Positions 1-7,355 of a stretch of 36,675 nt of DNA are shown in pieces (the first letter of the stretch is position 1; each line of letters starts with the position of its first letter). The notes under the pieces were generated by a model. It had not been told where the DNA came from. It saw only the letters and a program-made list of their open reading frames with translations, and made no database searches. The stretch spans positions 1 through 36,675 of the forward strand of contig JAZNYQ010000021.1 in NCBI GenBank assembly GCA_045594545.1, given 5' to 3'. The DNA is from CAKSHC01 sp045594545. Its GTDB lineage: Bacteria > Bacillota > Clostridia > Oscillospirales > UMGS1783. Both the position numbers and the translations under genes were made by a program.

Positions 1-37
1 ATAAGAATGGATAAGGCGCGTCTGGTCCCATTTAGGA

Positions 38-66
38 TTGCGCCGAGTCGGGCGATGTGATATACT
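38..66 (+). promoter_or_regulatory. Predicted promoter of the first gene pair
   Basis: A TTGCGC -35-like box at 38-43 is followed by 17 bases and a TATACT -10 box at 61-66, which also carries the TG of an extended -10 (TGATATACT). It lies 20 bases upstream of the first start codon. This is pattern matching only; the -35 matches consensus mainly in its TTG. Confidence 0.5.
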
Positions 67-85
67 GTAATTAAATAATGCTATC

Positions 86-502
86 ATGGAAATAGGTGAG
101 AAATTGAAAGTAATCGTATGTCTGGATGACAACAACGGCATGATGTTTAATCGACGGCGCCAAAGTTCTGATGCGGTACTGACGCGGAGAATTGCCGAAT
201 TGGCCGCGGGATCTAAATTGTGGGTAAGTCCGTATACAGCCAAATTATTTACCGACTATTCTGTGTGCGTTGCCGATGATTTTCTTAAGCAAGCGGAAGC
301 GGGCGACTACTGTTTCGTGGAGGATGCGGATGTGGTTGCGCATATGGATCGGATTGAAAAACTGATTGTATACCGATGGAATCGGAGTTATCCGTCTGAT
401 CAAAAATTTCCCGCGCTTGGTGCGCAATGGCGGTTGATTGCCACCGAGGAGTTTGAAGGGAACTCCCATCCCGTCATTACCGAGGAGGTGTATGTGCGAT
501 GA
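86..502 (+). CDS. Conserved hypothetical protein, about 132-138 residues
   Basis: I do not recognise a characterised family. The protein is small and soluble, with no signal peptide or membrane segment. It opens with KVIVCLDD-NGMMFNRRRQS, which looks like a conserved N-terminal block. The ATG at 86 has no clear ribosome site. A TTG at 104 sits just after AGGTGAG (94-100) and would start the protein as MKVIV; the spacing is short, but it removes six poorly placed residues, so the true start may be 104. Its stop codon overlaps the start of the nuclease lipoprotein by four bases (ATGA), so the two are almost certainly co-translated. Function unknown. Confidence 0.75.
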   Translation: MEIGEKLKVIVCLDDNNGMMFNRRRQSSDAVLTRRIAELAAGSKLWVSPYTAKLFTDYSVCVADDFLKQAEAGDYCFVEDADVVAHMDRIEKLIVYRWNRSYPSDQKFPALGAQWRLIATEEFEGNSHPVITEEVYVR

Positions 503-1353
503 AGAAAATGCCGGCGATCAGTCTTTGTTTGCTGCTTTTCCTTAGTGCTTGCGCGTCTGTCCCGTCAAGCAGTTCGGCTTCACAGGCTATAGATATACAA
601 ACGGTACCGCCTTTTTCGGGTGAGCCCTATGTGGTGTTGCAGGAGAATGTCCCCGATTTTGAGGAGTCGGATCTGGTAACGCAATCCTATGAAACCTATA
701 CCCCGCTGGATAAATGGGGACGGTGCGGAGTAGCGATGGCATGCATTGGCGTGGATATCATGCCCACCGAGGAGCGGGGCAGTATCGGACAGGTCAAGCC
801 CAGCGGTTGGCAGACGGTGAAATACGATCATGTCGACGGGAAATATCTGTATAACCGTTGCCACCTTATCGGGTTTCAACTGACGGGCGAAAATGCCAAC
901 GAGCAGAATTTGATTACGGGTACTCGCTATTTGAATGTAGAGGGAATGCTTCCTTTTGAGAACATGGTTGCCGACTATGTCAAGGAAACGAAGAACCATG
1001 TCCTCTATCGGGTCACTCCTGTTTTTGACGGTGAAAATCTGGTGGCCAGCGGTGTGATTATGGAAGCGCAATCGGTCGAGGACGGGGGAGAGGGCATACA
1101 GTTCCATGTCTATGCTTATAATAATCAACCGGGCGTGGAGATCGATTACCGAACGGGTAACAGTTGGACAGCCGAGCCATCGACAACGGTAACGGATATC
1201 GAGTATATACTCAATACCAGTTCCAAAAAGATTCATCTGCCGTCCTGTTCTCAGGTATCTTCCATTAAGACAGAGAATAAGAAGATAACCAAGCAATCCA
1301 GGCAGGAATTGCTGGATTTGGGTTATGCGCCCTGTAAAAACTGTAATCCGTAA
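499..1353 (+). CDS. DNA/RNA non-specific endonuclease lipoprotein (EndA/NucA-like) with C-terminal Cys motif
   Basis: Probable secreted, membrane-anchored nuclease. Residues 1-18 form a lipoprotein signal ending in the lipobox LSAC, with Cys18 as the lipidation site, followed by a Ser-rich linker. The nuclease core spans about residues 65-210. It holds YNRCHLIGFQLTG (putative general-base His122), where the usual Arg-Gly-His reads Arg-Cys-His, and NEQNLITGTRYLN, which supplies the metal-binding Asn. The last 50 residues contain IHLPSC and PCKNC (Cys250, Cys279, Cys282 with His246), a small metal-binding module resembling the Ada-type zinc motif often attached to such nucleases. Likely roles are scavenging external nucleic acid or DNA uptake; neither is shown here. 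A terminator follows within ten bases of the stop. Confidence 0.88.
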   Translation: MKKMPAISLCLLLFLSACASVPSSSSASQAIDIQTVPPFSGEPYVVLQENVPDFEESDLVTQSYETYTPLDKWGRCGVAMACIGVDIMPTEERGSIGQVKPSGWQTVKYDHVDGKYLYNRCHLIGFQLTGENANEQNLITGTRYLNVEGMLPFENMVADYVKETKNHVLYRVTPVFDGENLVASGVIMEAQSVEDGGEGIQFHVYAYNNQPGVEIDYRTGNSWTAEPSTTVTDIEYILNTSSKKIHLPSCSQVSSIKTENKKITKQSRQELLDLGYAPCKNCNP

Positions 1354-1360
1354 AGAAAAA

Positions 1361-1388
1361 GCAGACACATTTCGTGTCTGCTTTTATT
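1361..1388. terminator. Bidirectional intrinsic terminator, copy 1 of a repeated palindrome
   Basis: GCAGACAC (1361-1368), a five-base loop, then GTGTCTGC (1374-1381) and TTTTATT. The upstream strand is A-rich, so the hairpin also works for the convergent AraC gene, whose stop is at 1387-1389. The 21-base core recurs at 5305-5325 with one difference. Confidence 0.85.
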
Positions 1389-2139
1389 AATTCTGTTTGC
1401 GATATTGAAGCGGGGACAGGTTGAAATGCTTTTTGAATAGGCGGCTGAAATAGTAAATGTCGTCATAGCCGACCAGAGTAGAAATGGCAGAAATGCTAAG
1501 GTTATTGTCGCTTAATAAATTAGCTGCCGTCATCATTCTCAGATTTATGACATATTGCTTGGGGGTACAACCGTATCGTTCACGAAAAAGATTGCCCAAA
1601 TGCTTTTGTCCGACACCGCAGAGGGACTCCAAGATACGAATGTCGAACTCCTTTTCCAGATAATGTTCAAGGATATACTCATGGACGATATGCAAACGGT
1701 CTCGCATGGGGCCTGGAAAATATGTCGGTGTCTTTTTCTGGTCAATGATGGCCAGAATTTCGTATATGACGGATGCCGCCATATATTTATTGGCATCCGG
1801 CATCAAATTGGCATTTTGCATAATTTTTTTGAAGAGTTTCAGTAATCTGGGATCGTCCTTGGCGTCCATAACCATGGTGCGCAAATCGGTCTCGGCATAA
1901 AATGAGATGCAGTAGGCGCGACCGATTTCCCGGCGGGTAACCGCATAAGAATCGTCTTTGTGAATGAATAGTATAGTATTCTCATTCACAGGCAATACGT
2001 TTCCGTTTACGGTATGATCATAGGCGCCTGACACTTGATAAGCCAGAGTATGATTGGTGCGAGGACCGACATTATTCCATTTTGCGCGATCCGTTGTATA
2101 TTCATATATGGCATGAATATTACGAATGATGGTATTCAT
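1387..2139 (-). CDS. AraC-family transcriptional regulator
   Basis: A 250-residue regulator. The N-terminal half (about 25-90) looks like a cupin-type sensing domain, with short beta-rich segments and His30/His42. The C-terminal part (about 150-248) carries the two helix-turn-helix motifs of the AraC/XylS family: CGVGQKHLGNLFRERYGCTP and ISTLVGYDDIYYFSRLFKKH, the second followed by the family signature NLSPLQYR. The gene diverges from the glycyl radical enzyme gene across a 160-base intergenic region, so it most likely activates that operon in response to its substrate. Start at 2139 is supported by AAAGGGTG upstream. The ligand is unknown. Confidence 0.92.
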   Translation of the reverse strand: MNTIIRNIHAIYEYTTDRAKWNNVGPRTNHTLAYQVSGAYDHTVNGNVLPVNENTILFIHKDDSYAVTRREIGRAYCISFYAETDLRTMVMDAKDDPRLLKLFKKIMQNANLMPDANKYMAASVIYEILAIIDQKKTPTYFPGPMRDRLHIVHEYILEHYLEKEFDIRILESLCGVGQKHLGNLFRERYGCTPKQYVINLRMMTAANLLSDNNLSISAISTLVGYDDIYYFSRLFKKHFNLSPLQYRKQN

Positions 2140-2171
2140 GTTTTCACCCTTTTATGCAAATGTTATATCTT

Positions 2172-2201
2172 ATTTTACATGAGATAAAATGAATTTGTCA
2201 A
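2172..2201 (-). promoter_or_regulatory. Predicted promoter of the AraC regulator gene
   Basis: Reading the minus strand: TTGACA (plus 2196-2201), 18-base spacer, TAAAAT (plus 2172-2177), about 33 bases before the start codon. The -35 is a perfect consensus, suggesting constitutive expression of the regulator. Confidence 0.65.
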
Positions 2202-2208
2202 GAAATAA

Positions 2209-2233
2209 TTTCTATTTTGTGCAAAAATAGAAA
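2209..2233. promoter_or_regulatory. Inverted repeat between regulator and glycyl radical enzyme, candidate operator
   Basis: TTTCTATTTT (2209-2218) and AAAATAGAAA (2224-2233) are perfect ten-base arms separated by five bases. The repeat lies just upstream of the regulator's -35 and about 30 bases upstream of the divergent -10. AraC proteins more often bind direct repeats, so the link to the regulator is inference. Confidence 0.4.
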
Positions 2234-2240
2234 ATTGTTT

Positions 2241-2269
2241 ATTCTCTTTTTTTTTAAGCGGTATATACT
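2241..2269 (+). promoter_or_regulatory. Predicted weak promoter of the glycyl radical enzyme operon
   Basis: TATACT at 2264-2269 is a good -10, but the hexamer 17 bases upstream (2241-2246, ATTCTC) is far from TTGACA. A poor -35 fits a promoter that needs an activator. The ribosome site AGAAAGGGAA ends about five bases before the ATG at 2300. Confidence 0.4.
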
Positions 2270-2299
2270 GAGATCAGAAAATACAGAAAGGGAACGAAT

Positions 2300-4510
2300 A
2301 TGATCTACGATAATATTAAAGAGGAATTGAATCATTTTTATACCCAAGAACTTCCGAAGTTGGCAAAAGGGGTTCGAGATCGAGTGTTTGAAAAAATGGA
2401 CCGGTACGATGCGGAACATCCGTCCCAAACTTCGTATCAATTAAAAGCAAAACTGTACCAAACCATAGCAGACGAGATTGTGCCTCAGGTATTTGAAGAC
2501 ATTCCGTTTTTCTATGAAACCGGAGCGCTTCTGGCTTATTCCGATGGCAAATACTGCCGAGGAGGTATGGATCATGCTAACGGTTGGTTGTATATGAGAA
2601 ATGAGCATCTGTTCCGTGATCTTAACCCCCATGCTTACGATGTTTACTATCAGGACAGGAAGAATCGGCTGTATGCGCAAACGGGTTCTTTTGTAGACAT
2701 TATGCATATCGGGATTCCCATGAAGAAAATATTCCGGGTTGGACTTAAGGGAATTTATGAGGAGTGCGTTCAAACGCTTGAGTCTTGTCAATCCGATGAG
2801 GAACGGGATTTTATCCGTTGTGCTATCGCAGGATTGCAAGCGTTACGTACCATGGAATTAAAATTTGCGGATGCGGCTAAGGGAAAAAACATGACGGAAC
2901 TGGCTGATCTGGCTGCTCGTGTGCCGTGGGAGGCGCCGCAAACGTTCCATGAGGGTTTATGTACGCTTGCGTTTATTCGCAAATCATTAGGCGCACTGGA
3001 GGGGGTTGGCTTTAATTCCTTCGGTCGCGTCGACATGTTACTGGCACCGTTATATGAGAAAGATATCGCCCGTGGAGTGGATGAAGCGCAGATGCTTGAT
3101 GAGGTTACTCGTTTCCTATTGGTATGGGATCGTACCTTTGATAAAAGGGATCTTGTGCGTCGTGGCTCGGAATATGAACTGGAAAACACCTTAACTCTCG
3201 GCGGGCAAGATATAGAGGGCAACGCCGTATTCAATGGGGTTACTAAACTTTTTTTGGATGCACGGGATGCTCATAATATCCTCTATCCCAAAATGATGCT
3301 TCGATATTCTCAACATTCGCCCAAAGAGTATCTGGATCGAATTGGACAGCCACTATTGCAGTCTAAAGGCTTTAGCCTTTACGCCAACGATGACACCGTC
3401 ATCCCATCATTACTCGAAACAGGAATTGATGAGACGGATGCTGTGGACTATGTGGTAGGAGGCTGCTGGGATCCGCTAACGCCGGATACGGCTGTTAAAT
3501 TCAGTGGAGAATATCTCAATTTGATCTATCCTCTGGATCTGGCTATCCAAGAGGGAGATCGAATTGCATCCAGTGAGCTGCAGTTTGAATCCTTTGAAGC
3601 TAACGATAGTTTCGAGCAGATCTACCAAAAATACATCAATAGCATACGCACTGTCCTGATGCGAAAAGCGGGGCCGATGAGCGTAGCCGGTCGTATTTGG
3701 CACAAGGTCAATCCCGCACCGACCTTGTCTGCGTTGATGGAGCCGTGTATCCCCAATCGTAAGGATATGACTAACGGCGGCACGAAATACAATCGGGAAA
3801 GCGTGTATTTTTGCGGATTTGCCGAGGCGGTGGACTCGTTATTGGCAATCAAATCCCTGTGCTTTGATAAGAAAGTTTGCACAGTAGAAGAATTACTTAA
3901 TGAGTGTAGGAATAACTGGGACAATGAAGTGCTTCGTCAAATGGCCATCTCTGCTCCGTCCTTCGGTGACGGTTCGGAGGAATCCTCTGCCTTTGTCGGG
4001 CGTGTGTATGATGACCTGTACCGCATCTCCCGAAATCTGCCTACGGCTTATGGCGGAGAATTCCGCATTGGATTTAATCTCTATACGGAAGTTATCTTTT
4101 GGGGTGAACCGGTCAAAGCTACGCCAAACGGCAGAAGAAACGGCGATTATATTAGCTCCGGACTTACCCCGTCCCGCTTACTTAACGATGTCTCCATCTT
4201 TGATATGCTCGACAGTTTTCGGTATATAGATATGAAAAAATGTGCCGGTAACAGTTCTGTCACCATAACCCTGCCTGCCGGTAAAATCACTACGGAACAA
4301 ATGACATCCATATTTCGCGCCATCGCCGCCAGCGGCATTCAGTCGCTTCAACCCAACTGCGTGGATAAAGATATGCTGTTAGCTGCGCAGAAAGATCCAG
4401 AGAATTACAAACATATCATCGTAAGAGTTTGTGGATTTTCAGCGCCCTTTGTGTTGCTGTCGCCTGTATTTCAAGAGGAATTTTTATCTCGTGTTACGGC
4501 GGGGGTGTGA
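2300..4510 (+). CDS. Glycyl radical enzyme (pyruvate formate-lyase superfamily), substrate unknown
   Basis: A 736-residue member of the PFL superfamily, oxygen-sensitive and active only after a glycyl radical is installed. The C-terminal radical site is RVCGFSAPFVLL, with Gly712 as radical carrier; most relatives have Gly-Tyr-Ser. The active-site Cys lies in DYVVGGCWDP: Cys389, Trp390, Asp391. Eliminases and decarboxylases of this family typically read Gly-Cys-Val-Glu-Pro, where the Glu two residues after Cys acts as general base; here it is Asp, and Trp replaces Val. Other family blocks are NDDTVIPSLLETG, GGTKYN and TPNGRR. It is shorter than choline lyase (about 846) or glycerol dehydratase (about 787). 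PFL itself has Cys-Cys at this site, so it is not PFL. The activase starts two bases downstream and an AraC regulator is divergent, implying induced use of one specific small molecule. Confidence 0.93.
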   Translation: MIYDNIKEELNHFYTQELPKLAKGVRDRVFEKMDRYDAEHPSQTSYQLKAKLYQTIADEIVPQVFEDIPFFYETGALLAYSDGKYCRGGMDHANGWLYMRNEHLFRDLNPHAYDVYYQDRKNRLYAQTGSFVDIMHIGIPMKKIFRVGLKGIYEECVQTLESCQSDEERDFIRCAIAGLQALRTMELKFADAAKGKNMTELADLAARVPWEAPQTFHEGLCTLAFIRKSLGALEGVGFNSFGRVDMLLAPLYEKDIARGVDEAQMLDEVTRFLLVWDRTFDKRDLVRRGSEYELENTLTLGGQDIEGNAVFNGVTKLFLDARDAHNILYPKMMLRYSQHSPKEYLDRIGQPLLQSKGFSLYANDDTVIPSLLETGIDETDAVDYVVGGCWDPLTPDTAVKFSGEYLNLIYPLDLAIQEGDRIASSELQFESFEANDSFEQIYQKYINSIRTVLMRKAGPMSVAGRIWHKVNPAPTLSALMEPCIPNRKDMTNGGTKYNRESVYFCGFAEAVDSLLAIKSLCFDKKVCTVEELLNECRNNWDNEVLRQMAISAPSFGDGSEESSAFVGRVYDDLYRISRNLPTAYGGEFRIGFNLYTEVIFWGEPVKATPNGRRNGDYISSGLTPSRLLNDVSIFDMLDSFRYIDMKKCAGNSSVTITLPAGKITTEQMTSIFRAIAASGIQSLQPNCVDKDMLLAAQKDPENYKHIIVRVCGFSAPFVLLSPVFQEEFLSRVTAGV

Positions 4511-4512
4511 GG

Positions 4513-5298
4513 ATGGAATTACGCATCAGCAATATTCAGAACTTTGCCTTGCATGACGGTCCGGGTATCCGTACGGTATTTTTCCTCTCCGGTTGCCCCT
4601 TGCGATGCTCATGGTGCCATAACCCCGAAACGCAAAGTATACAACCAACCCTAATCTTTGATGAAAAGAAATGCATCGGTTGCGGTTTGTGCTTATCTTG
4701 TCCCTCTGCCGTTCATGAAATGGGAGACAGGCATGTGATTCACCGTGAAAAGTGCAATGCATGCGGGGCCTGTGTGCAGGCTTGTCCAACCCATGCGCTT
4801 AAATCTTCGGTCAATATGTTGAATAAAGCGGAATTTCTGTCTCTGGTCGAAAAACAAAAACGTGTGGGCGGTACCGATGGTGGTATTACCTTTTCGGGTG
4901 GTGAACCACTCATGCAGGGCGACACGATACTCTCTTTTCTGGATTCCTGTCAAATCCATACGGCCATAGAAACCTGCGGATATGCCGATGAGTCGGTATT
5001 CGCTCGAGTTATTGATCGAATGGATTACGTGATGTTCGATCTGAAGTTGGCTGATGACGTACTTCATCAAAAATACACAGGCGTATCCAATGCAATCATC
5101 CTAAAAAACTTTGAAACCTTACGCAAGAGCGGAAAACCGTATCTGGTGAGAACTCCGATGATTCCCAATATTACTGATACGGAAGACAATCTCCAACAAT
5201 TACAGAAGATAATTGCAAACGATCCATGGGAAAAACTCCCATATAATTCCTTGACGAAAACGAAATACGAACGTATCGGGAGACCGTACAATCTATAA
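4513..5298 (+). CDS. Glycyl radical enzyme activating protein (radical SAM)
   Basis: Uses S-adenosylmethionine and a 4Fe-4S cluster to install the glycyl radical on the enzyme encoded just upstream. The radical-SAM motif is GCPLRCSWCHNPE (Cys28, Cys32, Cys35), followed by two ferredoxin-type cluster sites at residues 54-63 and 81-91 and the TFSGGEPLMQ block. The first ferredoxin motif is compact: CIGCGLCLSC has two residues between its last two Cys where three are usual; the second (Cys81, 84, 87, 91) is normal. The reading frame is open upstream to 4429, but the ATG at 4513 begins the family N-terminus (MELRISNIQNFALHDGPGIR) and follows GTGAGG, so I start it there, giving 261 residues. This is slightly short at the C-terminus. 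A terminator follows directly. Confidence 0.93.
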   Translation: MELRISNIQNFALHDGPGIRTVFFLSGCPLRCSWCHNPETQSIQPTLIFDEKKCIGCGLCLSCPSAVHEMGDRHVIHREKCNACGACVQACPTHALKSSVNMLNKAEFLSLVEKQKRVGGTDGGITFSGGEPLMQGDTILSFLDSCQIHTAIETCGYADESVFARVIDRMDYVMFDLKLADDVLHQKYTGVSNAIILKNFETLRKSGKPYLVRTPMIPNITDTEDNLQQLQKIIANDPWEKLPYNSLTKTKYERIGRPYNL

Positions 5299-5300
5299 AA

Positions 5301-5330
5301 AAACGCAGACACATTTTGTGTCTGCGTTTT
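5301..5330. terminator. Bidirectional intrinsic terminator, copy 2 of the repeated palindrome
   Basis: CGCAGACACA (5304-5313), loop TTT, TGTGTCTGCG (5317-5326), then a T run; A-rich on the other side. It serves both the activase gene and the convergent ferritin-like gene, whose stop is at 5334. Confidence 0.88.
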
Positions 5331-5333
5331 TGA

Positions 5334-6611
5334 TTAGCAATTGCATTTGAAATCGGTGCTCTGCGCGGCGCACGGTACGCGACCAACATCGGTATTGTCC
5401 CGACAGCGGTCACGCAGGGCGGGAATGGGATTGGGGGCCACCTCAAAGCGGTAATCCCGTCCGTAGCGACGGATATGGGTGTTGATCACGCGGTGCGAAG
5501 GCACGATATCCACACAAGGAATCAGGCGTTTCTGGAAGGTGAAGAAATCGGCATCGGCAGGCAGTTCCTCTAATTTGATGTAACCCTCGCGGCAACCGGT
5601 GAACTGGACCGTAGTTCCTAAAATATCACGCACATAATCGATATTTTCATGCAGGCTGATCGGCTCGGGGAATTTGCCGTCGGGAATAACCTCCTGCCAA
5701 TCCTTGTGATCGTATTTCTGGAGCAGTTCCACCGCCTTATGCAGGTGTCCGATCTCGATCTCCAGATTTTCTTCCCACAAGGCCTTGATGCAACGGTCGG
5801 TCTCGGTCATGAAGCAGGACCAATACAGATAACACTCGGTATACTCATGCCACAGCAACATCTCCAGCCAAGTGGCGCAGGAGTCCATCAGCGATTCGTA
5901 CTGCGTGACGTGTTCTTCCTCGACCAGTGCGATCTCTTGATAGAGTTTGCGCGCCAGATCGTTGGTGGCCAGATTGGTGATGTTCATGTAATAGTTCATG
6001 GTCTGCTGCTCGGCAGCGGTAATGATCATGGTGTTGAGTACCGTCTGCTTGTCGGCGGTACGGGAGTTGATGTTGCGCTTGACATTATCCAGAGGACAAC
6101 GGTGATGAGCAATTGTGGGGCGGCCGGGCATGATCTCGGTGTAGCGCCCAACCAGTTTCTCGGCACGAATGCCTTGTTCCATTTCCAAAAGATCGGCATA
6201 GCGATACAGGTGATCAAAGTCTTCCAGCAAAGCAAAATCCAGCGCTTTCTTGACGTCGCAATCCTTTTCGCGCTTGGCCAGTTCAGCCGTTAAGTCCACG
6301 GCCAACTGTTCATATCCGATGGTGTGTTCCAACGGACTCTCGTTGCAGGGCTTCAGAAGCGAAATCTTAAGCTGCTGTTGTTTCTCGACATAGCGGGTCA
6401 AGGCCAGTTCACGACGCAGATTGTTGTCTGTCACGTGTCTGGCAAAATTGTGAGAAAACCAGTTGGCCTCAAACTCGGTGCCGTTCATGAGGATGATGCG
6501 GGTCTTGGTATAGGGATCGACCTCATTCTTGTTGTAACTTTGCGGATAGATCTGCTCAAAATTCTGTATGGATGAAAATACAGGTGTCGGCTTATGCACA
6601 AAAGGATTCAT
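5334..6611 (-). CDS. Ferritin-like (four-helix, putative di-metal) protein of unknown function
   Basis: A 425-residue soluble protein with no signal peptide. Its middle carries the ligand pattern of a ferritin-like di-iron bundle: Glu201, Glu231-x-x-His234, Glu256, Glu286-x-x-His289, with spacing typical of four antiparallel helices; an extra EDFDH at 130-134 lies upstream. The C-terminal tail (about 400-425) is rich in Cys (Cys403, 414, 423, 425) and ends in FKCNC. I do not recognise a named family. The role could be oxygen or peroxide handling, oxidation chemistry or metal storage; none is demonstrated. It stands alone, convergent with the glycyl radical operon, an oxygen-labile system, but the shared terminator argues against co-regulation. 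Start at 6611 is supported by GGGGG about six bases upstream. Confidence 0.82.
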   Translation of the reverse strand: MNPFVHKPTPVFSSIQNFEQIYPQSYNKNEVDPYTKTRIILMNGTEFEANWFSHNFARHVTDNNLRRELALTRYVEKQQQLKISLLKPCNESPLEHTIGYEQLAVDLTAELAKREKDCDVKKALDFALLEDFDHLYRYADLLEMEQGIRAEKLVGRYTEIMPGRPTIAHHRCPLDNVKRNINSRTADKQTVLNTMIITAAEQQTMNYYMNITNLATNDLARKLYQEIALVEEEHVTQYESLMDSCATWLEMLLWHEYTECYLYWSCFMTETDRCIKALWEENLEIEIGHLHKAVELLQKYDHKDWQEVIPDGKFPEPISLHENIDYVRDILGTTVQFTGCREGYIKLEELPADADFFTFQKRLIPCVDIVPSHRVINTHIRRYGRDYRFEVAPNPIPALRDRCRDNTDVGRVPCAAQSTDFKCNC

Positions 6612-6676
6612 ACTATTCCCCCAATCTTGTTATATCCATACTATATGTGTTTGATTGGGAAATTATCCGTAACATC

Positions 6677-6705
6677 TTGATGGAATTCAAAGTTTATGTT
6701 ACAAT
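6677..6705 (+). promoter_or_regulatory. Predicted promoter of the 53-residue protein gene
   Basis: TTGATG (6677-6682), 17-base spacer, TACAAT (6700-6705), then a strong ribosome site AAAGGAGG (6712-6719). Near-consensus spacing and boxes. Confidence 0.7.
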
Positions 6706-6727
6706 ATAAACAAAGGAGGCGATAGGT

Positions 6728-6889
6728 ATGTCTTTGAGAGATAATTGGAAAGAAACGGGAGTGGGGCTCGGTCATGCCTTCCGTGATTTGGGGAAAACGC
6801 TGGTGAAGACAGTAAAAACCGGCGCGGTAAAGGTAGATAACTGGGTCAACGATGAGGAAGAAACATCCGCAGAAGAAAAGACCGAATAA
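6728..6889 (+). CDS. Small conserved hypothetical protein, 53 residues
   Basis: Short but well supported: consensus promoter, AAAGGAGG ribosome site eight bases before the ATG, and a strong terminator three bases after the stop. The protein starts MSLRDNWKETGVGLGHAFRD, continues as an amphipathic, Lys-rich stretch with no clear membrane helix, and ends in an acidic tail (DEEETSAEE). It resembles small unnamed proteins seen beside housekeeping genes in Clostridia, which is my recollection and not a search result. It is monocistronic. Function unknown; the isolated expression unit suggests it may be abundant. Confidence 0.8.
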   Translation: MSLRDNWKETGVGLGHAFRDLGKTLVKTVKTGAVKVDNWVNDEEETSAEEKTE

Positions 6890-6891
6890 AA

Positions 6892-6918
6892 AAGACTCCG
6901 AAAATTTTTCGGAGTCTT
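6892..6918. terminator. Bidirectional intrinsic terminator
   Basis: AAGACTCCG (6892-6900) pairs with CGGAGTCTT (6910-6918), with A4/T4 extending the stem inward. It is A-rich on the left and T-containing on the right, lying between the 53-residue gene and the convergent membrane-protein gene. Confidence 0.85.
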
Positions 6919-6923
6919 CATTC

Positions 6924-7220
6924 TTATAATCGGGTAATGCCGAAATGGGTAATGATCTGCGAAAGCACGAGGAGTAAGAACAATGCCGCCATAAAAATTC
7001 CCAGAATCAACCCAATACGGCTGAGAATGCGACCGACTTTAATCTTTCCGGTCAACCGGCCCGTGATGCGGTAATATTCATTGGCAAGGCTTAAACAAAG
7101 TGCGGAAAAGATGATGCCGCCCAAGGCAAAGAAGAAAGAGACGGAAAAGGCTAATCCCAGTATACCGAAGATGAGAGTCTTGGTCGGGCTGGGCGTTGAT
7201 TCTTGATATGGATAATTCAT
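6924..7220 (-). CDS. Small membrane protein (DUF4190-like)
   Basis: A 98-residue protein with a Pro/Ser/Thr-rich N-terminus (about 1-13), a first membrane helix at about 14-45, a basic loop (YYRITGRLTGKIKVGR) and a second helix at about 66-90. The Gly-rich first helix and the loop that follows resemble DUF4190-type small membrane proteins; the assignment is by general appearance only. It has its own promoter, divergent from the DUF2953 gene. A GAGGG ribosome site precedes the ATG. Function unknown. Confidence 0.75.
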   Translation of the reverse strand: MNYPYQESTPSPTKTLIFGILGLAFSVSFFFALGGIIFSALCLSLANEYYRITGRLTGKIKVGRILSRIGLILGIFMAALFLLLVLSQIITHFGITRL

Positions 7221-7250
7221 TTAACAATCCCTCATTTTTTATCTGTTCCT

Positions 7251-7279
7251 ATTGTATCGCATCCCCAGGAAAAATGCAA
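7251..7279 (-). promoter_or_regulatory. Predicted promoter of the small membrane protein gene
   Basis: Minus strand: TTGCAT (plus 7274-7279), 17-base spacer, TACAAT (plus 7251-7256), about 30 bases from the start codon. Confidence 0.65.
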
Positions 7280-7297
7280 GAGGGGGACGGTAAGATA

Positions 7298-7326
7298 TTG
7301 AATTTAATGGGAGTATGTGGTAAAAT
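7298..7326 (+). promoter_or_regulatory. Predicted promoter of the DUF2953 gene
   Basis: TTGAAT (7298-7303), 17-base spacer, TAAAAT (7321-7326). A second -10-like TATACT lies at 7334-7339 without an obvious -35. Confidence 0.65.
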
Positions 7327-7355
7327 GTTAGGGTATACTGGAAATAGAGAGGCAG

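Noticed and set aside
1..31. Possible 5' end of a minus-strand gene (ATG at 31 reading off the left edge)
   Set aside because: Only about ten codons are visible, with no ribosome site and no recognisable protein.
5649..6293. Long plus-strand open frame opposite the ferritin-like gene
   Set aside because: It is the complement of a gene with clear family motifs and has no ribosome site or recognisable product.
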